NCBI GenBank assembly: GCA_025964075.1
Contig: JAOPZQ010000015.1
Coordinates: 1 to 14,752 of the forward strand
DNA: 14,752 nucleotides
Origin: Solirubrobacterales bacterium
GTDB lineage: Bacteria > Actinomycetota > Thermoleophilia > Solirubrobacterales > Solirubrobacteraceae
Reading direction: 5' to 3'
Shown here in pieces: positions 1 through 5,607 of the stretch (positions are counted from its first letter, which is position 1; each line of letters begins with the position of its first letter). The notes under the pieces were generated by a model. That model was not told the DNA's origin. It searched no databases and saw nothing but the letters and a program-made list of their open reading frames with translations. The position numbers were made by a program, and so were the translations under genes.

Positions 1-114
1 CACGGTCGCGATCGTGTTGGCCCAGACGATCGTCGAGGCCCCGAAGTAGGGGGCGAGCAGCCGGGCCGCCGCGATCTCCGTCCCGAGGCTGCCCGCTCCG
101 ACGACGAAGACCAC
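1..114 (-). CDS. N-terminal fragment of a membrane spermidine-synthase-like protein (cut by window edge)
   Basis: The minus strand from about position 114 to the edge reads as the first transmembrane helix and loop of the actinobacterial fused MFS/spermidine-synthase family, with the motif GAGSLGTEIAAARLLAPYFG followed by an STIVWAN segment. Family members couple several membrane helices to a Rossmann-type aminopropyltransferase-like domain, but that catalytic part lies outside the window, so activity cannot be judged. The start is uncertain. No ATG occurs in frame back to a stop at 325-327. The GTG at 112-114 is the nearest in-frame start, and CTG or TTG codons lie further upstream. No convincing Shine-Dalgarno sequence precedes it. 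The gene points the same way as the nitroreductase and SnoaL stub upstream and may share their transcript. Confidence 0.6.
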   Translation of the reverse strand, partial: MVFVVGAGSLGTEIAAARLLAPYFGASTIVWANTIATV

Positions 115-324
115 GAGCCGCAGGAGACGTGGCGGCCAGGGTGGGCGGGTAGGTCGTGCGGCCGCTGGCGCCGCGCCAACGCCCGCGCTCGGAGCAGACG
201 AAGCAGGGCCGACGTCAGCCGGGGGTGGGCGCCGGGCAGGCAACCGAGCCTCGCACGCGCACGGCCAGGGCGGTGACGAGCACCGAGCCCGGACGCCCGA
301 GTCCCTCGGATCCCATCGCGCGCA
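115..324. other. Gap without a supported gene
   Basis: These 210 bases lie between the SnoaL-like stub and the spermidine-synthase-like fragment. The minus-strand frame of the fragment stays open through the whole stretch but has no ATG and does not resemble its family here. I see no clear promoter or hairpin. The stretch could be the deleted or scrambled remainder of the SnoaL-like gene. Confidence 0.35.
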
Positions 325-408
325 TCATCGCGGCTCGGCGTCGTCGGCGAGACGGGCGACCATCGCATCGAGATCGCGGGCGTCGACTGCGGTGCGGAAC
401 GGATCCAT
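325..408 (-). pseudogene. N-terminal stub of a SnoaL/NTF2-like protein
   Basis: An ATG at 406-408 on the minus strand lies 8 bases after the nitroreductase stop and follows a GGTGAG-type ribosome site. It opens a 27-residue frame starting MDPFRTAVDARDLDAMVARL and ending at a TGA (325-327). The pattern of MDPFR, then a helix with ARDLDAM, then LADD is the typical start of SnoaL-like (nuclear transport factor 2 fold) proteins of about 120-150 residues. The rest of the fold is absent in all three minus-strand frames downstream. I read it as a truncated gene that may still be translated as a short peptide. A chance short frame is possible, but the good ribosome site and family-like opening argue against that. 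Confidence 0.45.
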
Positions 409-416
409 CGCTCACC

Positions 417-854
417 TCACTTGGTGCGCGTGAGCGCTACGACCGGGATCGGGCGCGACGTCTTGCGCTGGTAGGCCTCGTAGCGCTGCGAGTTGCGTTC
501 GTTGACGAGCCTCCAGACGCGCTCGTAGTCCGGGTCGCCGGACTCGATGATCGTCGCGGTGGCGGCGGAGCGCTCGCGCCCGACCTGAATCTCCGGGTGC
601 GGATCCGCGCGCAGGTTCAGGAACCACGCGGGTGGCTCGGGCGCGCCGCCCTTCGAGGCGACGATCAGGTAACGCTCACCGTCCTTGGCGAACGTCAGCG
701 CCGCCGTGCGCACCTGACCGCTCTTGCGTCCCTTCGTCCGCAGCAGCAGCGCCTTCGTGCCGAAGAGGTTCTCGCCGATGCGTCCGTCGGTGCGCTCGTA
801 GAGCGCCTGGTGGGTCTTCAGCATGACGCCGAAGAGCTGATCGGTGATGGCCAT
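417..854 (-). CDS. F420-type (Ddn-like) nitroreductase family protein
   Basis: This 145-residue protein matches the split beta-barrel deazaflavin-dependent nitroreductase family (DUF385, Ddn-like), which is usually 130-150 residues. Members bind coenzyme F420 or related flavins and reduce nitro compounds, quinones or unsaturated substrates in the cytoplasm or at the membrane. Visible family marks are LLLRTKGRKSGQVRTAAL (residues 36-53), the YLIVASKGG cofactor-binding stretch (62-70) and PAWFLNLRADP (75-85). The start chosen is the ATG at 852-854 (MAITDQLF). It has no Shine-Dalgarno sequence, but a TAGGAT box lies 8 bases upstream on the minus strand, which suggests a leaderless or very short leader. 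An open frame continues upstream to 1082 but overlaps the divergent transporter and lacks family similarity. The substrate is not predictable. Confidence 0.85.
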   Translation of the reverse strand: MAITDQLFGVMLKTHQALYERTDGRIGENLFGTKALLLRTKGRKSGQVRTAALTFAKDGERYLIVASKGGAPEPPAWFLNLRADPHPEIQVGRERSAATATIIESGDPDYERVWRLVNERNSQRYEAYQRKTSRPIPVVALTRTK

Positions 855-862
855 GGACTGCG

Positions 863-868
863 ATCCTA
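863..868 (-). promoter_or_regulatory. Candidate -10 box for the nitroreductase gene
   Basis: TAGGAT on the minus strand ends 8 bases before the nitroreductase ATG. No Shine-Dalgarno sequence lies between them, so transcription may start at or next to the start codon. The expected -35 region is not convincing. The divergent transporter starts 79 bases away, so the two genes share this short promoter region. Confidence 0.4.
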
Positions 869-933
869 CGCGACCGAGGCCGGCCCTCGCCGGGCTCGCG
901 GCGCAACTGGCCCGCGGTTGCTTGTATGGGCGG

Positions 934-2322
934 ATGCTGGCTCGCTCCAAACTCGTTCGCGTCTCGGAGAACGGACAGGTCCGTACGGCCCTGGCCTCCG
1001 TCGCCGCGGCGACGGTGCTCGTGGCGCTGAAGCTCGGCACGGGCTTGGCCACCGGGAGCCTGGGTCTCGTCTCGGCCGGCATCGAGTCGAGCGGCGACGT
1101 GGTCGCGGCGGTGTTGACGTTCCTGGCGATCCGTCTCGCCGGCCGTCCCGCCGATCCCGAGCATCCCTACGGTCACCGCCGCGCGGAGAACCTCGCCGCC
1201 CTGGGGGAGGCGGCGATCCTCACGGGAGGCGGCATCGTGGTCGTGGTCGCGGCACTCGGACGGCTGAGCGGGGGGGGTGAGCCGTTTGCCGCGCGCTGGT
1301 ACGTGTTCGCCGTCATCGTCGTGGCCCTCGCGATCGACGCGAGCCGGGTCGTGGTCTCGTTGCGCTCGGCCGTCCGCTACAAGTCGGCGGCGCTGCGCTC
1401 CAACGCCTTCCACTTCGCCGGTGACATGGCTGGCTCCTTGGCGGTCCTCGGTGGTCTGCTCGCAGTGGCGGCCGGCTTCGGCGAGGGGGATGCCGTCGCC
1501 TCCCTGGTCGTGGCGGCGATCATCTTCACGGCGGCGGGCCGGTTGATCTTCGAGAACGCACGGGTGCTGATGGACACCACGCCCGCCGAGGCGCAGGCGC
1601 GCGCCGAGGCGGCGATCGCCGGCCTCGGGGACGAGGTCGAGCTGCGCCGGCTGCGGCTGCGCGAGTCCGGCGGCCAGTACTTCGCCGACGCCGTCGTCGC
1701 CGTCCCGCCCGGTCAGGCTCTCGTGGAGAGCCATGGGATCGCGGACGACGTCGAGGCGGTCGTACGCGACGCGCTGCCCGACAGCGACGTCGTGGTGCAC
1801 CTGGAGCCGCGGCGGGAGGGCCTGGACCTCCGCGACCGGGCGCTCGCGGTCGCGCTGGCCGAGCCGCTCGTGCGCGAGGCGCACGACATCGTGATCTACG
1901 AGCACGAGGGGCGAGCGAGCATCTCGCTGCACCTGAAGCTGGAGCCCGACACGCCGCTCTCGGTCGCGCACGAGGTGGCGGAGCGGGTCGAGGAGGCGTT
2001 GCGCGCCGAACCCGGCGTGGACGACGTGCAGACCCATCTCGAACCGCTCGAGCGGCCGGTCGCCGCGCGTCCCGACGATCCCGCCCAGGCGCGAGACGAG
2101 GAGCAGCGACGGATCTCCGACCTCGTTCGCCGGCGGACCGGCGGGCCGCCCCGGGAGCTGCGGCTGCTGCACACGGAGGCCGGCCTCGTGGTCTTCGTCA
2201 GCGTTGCGGTGGGGCCGTCGATGAGCCTCGCGGACGCCCACGAGCTCGCCAGCCGTCTCGAGGACGACATCCGCGAAGGGCAGCCGCACATGGTGGACGT
2301 GGTCGTCCACACCGAGCCATGA
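934..2322 (+). CDS. Cation diffusion facilitator with three tandem C-terminal metal-binding-type domains
   Basis: This is a 462-residue divalent-cation/proton antiporter of the CDF family, probably exporting zinc or a related metal. Residues 17-210 hold the membrane domain with the HPYGHRRAE loop (77-85) and the second site motif HFAGD (160-164). The first site reads ESSGD (51-55), with Glu where H or D is usual, so metal preference may differ. After LMDTTP comes a ferredoxin-like cytoplasmic domain (about 216-292), repeated at about 300-372 and 390-462. Each repeat ends in an HxEP motif (VVVHLEP, VQTHLEP, VVVHTEP) and has a mid-helix His (H267, H346, H436). Typical CDF proteins are about 300 residues with one such domain. 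The ATG at 934 fits the family start; the upstream in-frame ATG at 844 would overlap the nitroreductase. The neighbour downstream is not obviously related. Confidence 0.9.
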   Translation: MLARSKLVRVSENGQVRTALASVAAATVLVALKLGTGLATGSLGLVSAGIESSGDVVAAVLTFLAIRLAGRPADPEHPYGHRRAENLAALGEAAILTGGGIVVVVAALGRLSGGGEPFAARWYVFAVIVVALAIDASRVVVSLRSAVRYKSAALRSNAFHFAGDMAGSLAVLGGLLAVAAGFGEGDAVASLVVAAIIFTAAGRLIFENARVLMDTTPAEAQARAEAAIAGLGDEVELRRLRLRESGGQYFADAVVAVPPGQALVESHGIADDVEAVVRDALPDSDVVVHLEPRREGLDLRDRALAVALAEPLVREAHDIVIYEHEGRASISLHLKLEPDTPLSVAHEVAERVEEALRAEPGVDDVQTHLEPLERPVAARPDDPAQARDEEQRRISDLVRRRTGGPPRELRLLHTEAGLVVFVSVAVGPSMSLADAHELASRLEDDIREGQPHMVDVVVHTEP

Positions 2323-2449
2323 GACGGCCGTCAGCACGTGAAGTCCGGCGGTCGACCGCGTCGATCTCACGCTCGACGCCGGCGACGTGTTAGCCACCCG
2401 CCACGGGCCCGGGCGCTCACGGCGCTGAGCCCTCCGTCAAGGTCCGCCG

Positions 2450-4060
2450 ATGATCGTGCTCGCCGATCGCTCGTTGCTCTGGACGTCCGCGCTCGTGGCG
2501 GCGGGCCTCTCCGCGCTCTACGTGCTCCTCGGCCCGCCGGGCCCCGACCTCGCCGCGCAGGTCTATCGCGCCGGCCTCGCCGCAACGCACGGCCTCGCGA
2601 TCTGGAACGGACAGTGGTACGGCGGCCACTACCTCCTCGGCTACAGCGTGCTGACCCCGATCGCCGCGGCGGCCATCGGAACCCAGCTGCTCGGCATCGT
2701 CGCGACGGCGGTCTCCGCCGCGGCCTTCGCCGACCTCCTTCAGCGGCACTCCGACACCGGCGCACGGGCCGGGGCCATCTGGCTCAGCGTCGCCCTCGTC
2801 ACGAACGTGATCGTCGGGCGCACCGCCTTCTCGCTTGGCCTCGCGTTCGGCCTGCTCGCCCTGTCGGCGCTTCGGCGCGATCGACCGCGCCTCGCGGCCG
2901 GCGCTGCCGTGCTGTGTTCGCTCGCGAGTCCGGTCGCCGGTGCGTTCCTCGCACTCGCCGGCTGCGCTGTCTGGATTACCAGCCGCGGCCGCGCTGCGCT
3001 CTACACGGCGCTCGCCGCGCTCGTGCCGGTGGCCCTCCTCGCCTGGCTGTTCCCCCAGGCCGGAAGTCAACCGTTCACCGCCCTGTCCTTCGGCGAAGCG
3101 GTGGCGTTCTCCCTCGGGGCCCTCGCACTCACGCCGAGACGTGAGCGCGTCGTCCGCGTGGGCCTCGTCCTCTATGCGGGCAGCTGCGTCGCCTCGTTCG
3201 CGGTCGCGACGCCGCTGGGCAGCAACGTCCTGCGGTTGGGAGCGCTCTTCGGCGGCCCGACGCTCGCGTACGTCCTCCCGGCGCGGCGCCGCGCGCTCAT
3301 CGCCCTTGCGGGCGTCCTGCTCGCCCTTTGGCAATGGCTGCCAGCAGTCGCCGCGATGACCGGCGCCGCCGACGATCGCTCGACCGATCCGGCGTACTTC
3401 CAGCCGCTGCTCTCCTACGTGGGAGCACACGCGGTGCCGATCGGACGGATCGAGATCCCACCGACCAGGAACCACTGGGAAGCCGCGTACGTAGCGCCGC
3501 ACATCGCGCTCGCCCGCGGCTGGGAACGCCAACTCGACGTCGGATACGACCGTCTCTTCTACTCGAACCACCTCGCCAGCGGCGCCTACTACGCATGGCT
3601 TCGGCAGAACGCCGTGCGGTATGTCGCCGTTCCCGACGCGCCGCTCGACCCATCGGCCGAGGCCGAGGTCGCGCTGATCGACCGGAACCCGCCGTATCTC
3701 CGTCTCGTCGATCGCAGCGCGCACTGGCGCATCTTCGCCGTGGCGCGGCCGCTCCCGCTGGCGAGCACCGGGAGCGTCACCGAGTTCGGCGACTCGTCGT
3801 TCTCGCTCGTCGCACACCGCGCGGGCGCGATCACCGTGCGAGTTCACTTCACGCCGCTTTGGCACATCGAGACCGGAGAAGGGTGCCTCGAGGCGACGAC
3901 AGAGGGCTGGACGCGCGTCCTCGTCCCTCGTCCCGAGCGGCTCCGGGTGGCCATCAGGTTGGCACCCGAAGCGCTGCTCGATTCATCCGACCGGACCTGC
4001 AATCTTCGACGAGCTCGACGGGCGTTGCGTGTCGCCGCGCGAGGATCGCGACGAGGTTGA
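2450..4060 (+). CDS. Polytopic membrane protein of unknown function (GT-C/PTPS-related style)
   Basis: This is a 536-residue integral membrane protein with about ten hydrophobic segments in residues 10-300 and a soluble, probably extracytoplasmic, C-terminal part. Near the N terminus it has GPDLAAQ (31-37), WNGQWYGGHYLLGYSVLTP (52-70), and after the last helices the stretch IPPTRNHWEAAYVAPHIALARGWERQLD region (337-363). The line VRYVAVPDAPLD (389-400) follows. This arrangement is shared by a widespread actinobacterial membrane family, often described as 6-pyruvoyl-tetrahydropterin-synthase-related, that resembles GT-C glycosyltransferases in layout. The acidic D33 in the first loop recalls GT-C enzymes, but I see no proven catalytic motif. 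The ATG has a weak AAGG site about 9 bases upstream. No substrate or pathway can be assigned from its neighbours. Confidence 0.75.
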   Translation: MIVLADRSLLWTSALVAAGLSALYVLLGPPGPDLAAQVYRAGLAATHGLAIWNGQWYGGHYLLGYSVLTPIAAAAIGTQLLGIVATAVSAAAFADLLQRHSDTGARAGAIWLSVALVTNVIVGRTAFSLGLAFGLLALSALRRDRPRLAAGAAVLCSLASPVAGAFLALAGCAVWITSRGRAALYTALAALVPVALLAWLFPQAGSQPFTALSFGEAVAFSLGALALTPRRERVVRVGLVLYAGSCVASFAVATPLGSNVLRLGALFGGPTLAYVLPARRRALIALAGVLLALWQWLPAVAAMTGAADDRSTDPAYFQPLLSYVGAHAVPIGRIEIPPTRNHWEAAYVAPHIALARGWERQLDVGYDRLFYSNHLASGAYYAWLRQNAVRYVAVPDAPLDPSAEAEVALIDRNPPYLRLVDRSAHWRIFAVARPLPLASTGSVTEFGDSSFSLVAHRAGAITVRVHFTPLWHIETGEGCLEATTEGWTRVLVPRPERLRVAIRLAPEALLDSSDRTCNLRRARRALRVAARGSRRG

Positions 4061-4125
4061 GGCTCGGGCGAGCTCCGACCAGCACGAACGCCGGATCGTC
4101 ACCCGCTTGTTCGGCGCCGGGACGC

Positions 4126-4148
4126 GGCGGAGCGCGCGGTGCTCCGCC
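4126..4148 (+). terminator. Candidate terminator after the membrane protein gene
   Basis: GGCGGAGC (4126-4133) and GCTCCGCC (4141-4148) form a perfect 8-bp stem around a 7-base loop. It lies 65 bases after the membrane protein stop and ahead of the next promoter. There is no T-run, which is common for high-GC actinobacterial terminators. Confidence 0.4.
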
Positions 4149-4191
4149 CGATGTCGCGCGTGCCGATGAGTTTCTGCCTCGGAGCCGGTCT

Positions 4192-4220
4192 TTGCGGTGA
4201 GGATGCGTTCGGCCTACGAT
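4192..4220 (+). promoter_or_regulatory. Leaderless sigma-70-type promoter for the MoaD-like/propeller pair
   Basis: TTGCGG (4192-4197) and TACGAT (4215-4220) are separated by exactly 17 bases. The start ATG of the MoaD-like gene follows 6 bases after the -10 box, where transcription should begin. No Shine-Dalgarno sequence precedes that ATG, which fits a leaderless mRNA. This also supports 4227 as the true start rather than the earlier in-frame ATG at 4197. Confidence 0.55.
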
Positions 4221-4226
4221 CCCCCG

Positions 4227-4493
4227 ATGGCGGTGGTGCGCCTCCGCGGTCCGCTCAGGCGCCTTGCGGGCGACCGTTCCGAGCACGCCGTGGAGGCGGC
4301 CACGGTGCTCGAGCTGCTCGTCGCGATCGAGCGCGAGCACCCCGCGATCACGGGCTGGATCCTCGACGAGCGCAGGAGGGTCCGCCGCCACATCAACGTG
4401 TTCGTCAACGGTGAGCTCGGCGGCGAGGAGACCGTGATCGGCGAGGGGGATCGCGTGGAGGTCATTCCGGCGATATCGGGAGGAGAGCGATGA
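4227..4493 (+). CDS. MoaD/ThiS-like ubiquitin-fold sulfur-carrier protein
   Basis: This 88-residue protein has the beta-grasp fold pattern of the MoaD/ThiS family: MAVVRLRGPLRRLAG at the start, a helix VLELLVAIEREHP (27-39), RHINVFVNGE (54-63), and EGDRVEVIPAISGG (73-86). Family members carry sulfur as a C-terminal thiocarboxylate on a terminal Gly-Gly, or act as small protein modifiers. Here two extra residues (Glu-Arg) follow the Gly-Gly, so thiocarboxylation would need trimming. The last codons overlap the ribosome site and start of the next gene, and the stop overlaps its ATG. No molybdopterin or thiamine genes are nearby, so a partner role with the propeller protein is more likely than classical MoaD or ThiS work. 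Confidence 0.8.
   Translation: MAVVRLRGPLRRLAGDRSEHAVEAATVLELLVAIEREHPAITGWILDERRRVRRHINVFVNGELGGEETVIGEGDRVEVIPAISGGER
4478..4485 (+). promoter_or_regulatory. Ribosome binding site of the propeller gene inside the MoaD-like tail codons
   Basis: GGGAGGAG sits 4 bases before the propeller ATG at 4490. The same bases encode the Gly-Gly-Glu end of the MoaD-like protein, so the protein tail and the downstream translation signal are one sequence. Confidence 0.7.
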
Positions 4494-5554
4494 CGGAGCT
4501 GCTGGTGGGAACGCGCAAGGGGCTGTTCGCGCTGGAGGGAGGCCCGGGCGGCCCGTTCGAGGTGACCGCGCGGGCGTTCCCCGGCGAGACGGTCGACCAT
4601 GTCCTGCGCGATCCTCGCGCCGGCCATGTGGTCGCCTCGGTCACCTCGCCCTTCTACGGGCCCAAGATCTGGCGCGCCGAGGATCCGGCCGGCGAGTGGG
4701 AGCAGGCGCGGGGAGTCGGGCTGGCGGAAGGTGGCGAGGCCGCGCTCGAGCGCATCTGGACGCTCGTGGCGGGCGAGGAAGGGCGTCTCTACGCAGGCGG
4801 CGATCCCGGTGTGCTGTTCGAGAGCCGCGACGGCGGCGAGAGCTGGCAGCTGAACGCCGGGCTGTGGGAGCACCCCAGCCGGACGCGCTGGCAGCCCGGC
4901 GGCGGCGGGCTGTGCCTGCACTCGATCGCGACCTGGCCGGGCGAGCCCGACCGCCTTGCCGTCGGGATCTCGGCCGCCGGCGTGTGGCTCACCGACGACG
5001 GGGGGCAAACCTGGCGTAGCGGCAACGACGGGCTCGTCGCGCGCTACCTCCCCGACGACGCGCCGCCGGATGAGATCGCGCTGTGCGTGCACCGCCTCCA
5101 TCGGGCCCCGATGCGCCCACGGCGTCTGTTCATGCAGTTCCACGGCGGTGTCTACCGGTCCGATGACGCGGGCGAGACGTGGACCGGCATCGGCGCCGGG
5201 CTGCCCTCGGACTTCGGCTTCCCCCTCGCCATCGATCCGGCCGACCCCGACAGCGCCTACGTGATTCCGCTGACCGCGGACGTCGATCGCGTGACGCCCG
5301 ATGCTCGCGTGCGCGTGTACGAGACCCGCGACGCCGGCGCCACGTGGGCGGAGCGCGGCGACGGGCTGCCCGCCGAGCATGCCTACCTGACCATCCTGCG
5401 CGAGGCGTTCGACTGGGCCGGCGAAGGCGAGTCGCTCGAGCTCTACTTCGGTGCCACCTCGGGGGAGGTCTTCGGCTCCGGTGACGCCGGCGCCACGTGG
5501 TCGACGGTGGGGCGGCGGCTGCCGCCGGTCCTGTCGGTCACCGCGACCGGCTGA
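4490..5554 (+). CDS. BNR/Asp-box beta-propeller protein (sialidase-like fold, enzyme role unproven)
   Basis: This 354-residue protein has no signal peptide and begins TELLVGTRKGLFALEG. It contains five Asp boxes of the S/T-x-D-x-G-x-T/S-W type: SRDGGESW (112-119), TDDGGQTW (168-175), SDDAGETW (224-231), TRDAGATW (279-286) and SGDAGATW (330-337). They occur at 44-56 residue spacing, as expected for blades of a sialidase/YVTN-like propeller. Databases often name such proteins exo-alpha-sialidase, but I see no arginine triad or secretion signal, so a cytoplasmic scaffold or non-sialidase enzyme is as likely. Its ATG overlaps the stop of the MoaD-like gene (ATGA), which implies translational coupling and perhaps a physical partnership. 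Confidence 0.8.
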   Translation: MTELLVGTRKGLFALEGGPGGPFEVTARAFPGETVDHVLRDPRAGHVVASVTSPFYGPKIWRAEDPAGEWEQARGVGLAEGGEAALERIWTLVAGEEGRLYAGGDPGVLFESRDGGESWQLNAGLWEHPSRTRWQPGGGGLCLHSIATWPGEPDRLAVGISAAGVWLTDDGGQTWRSGNDGLVARYLPDDAPPDEIALCVHRLHRAPMRPRRLFMQFHGGVYRSDDAGETWTGIGAGLPSDFGFPLAIDPADPDSAYVIPLTADVDRVTPDARVRVYETRDAGATWAERGDGLPAEHAYLTILREAFDWAGEGESLELYFGATSGEVFGSGDAGATWSTVGRRLPPVLSVTATG

Positions 5555-5562
5555 ACGCGCGA

Positions 5563-5599
5563 GAGCCTCGCCTCGCGCGACGAGCGCGAGGCGAGGCTC
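5563..5599. terminator. Bidirectional hairpin terminator between convergent genes
   Basis: The arms GAGCCTCGCCTCGCGC (5563-5578) and GCGCGAGGCGAGGCTC (5584-5599) are perfect reverse complements, giving a 16-bp stem with a GACGA loop. It sits 8 bases after the propeller stop and 8 bases before the stop of the convergent esterase. No T-run flanks it on either side, so it would act as a stem-only terminator for both directions. Confidence 0.75.
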
Positions 5600-5607
5600 G
5601 GCGACCG

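Noticed and set aside
156..1280. 374-codon open frame on the plus strand
   Set aside because: It is rich in Arg, Gly and Ala, resembles no family, and overlaps the nitroreductase (minus) and transporter (plus). It is a GC-driven shadow frame.
676..2397. 573-codon minus-strand frame opposite the transporter
   Set aside because: Low-complexity Arg/His/Asp-rich translation lying antisense to a clear CDF gene.
2417..3865. 482-codon minus-strand frame opposite the membrane protein
   Set aside because: Antisense to a well-supported membrane protein; composition is typical of shadow frames in high-GC DNA.
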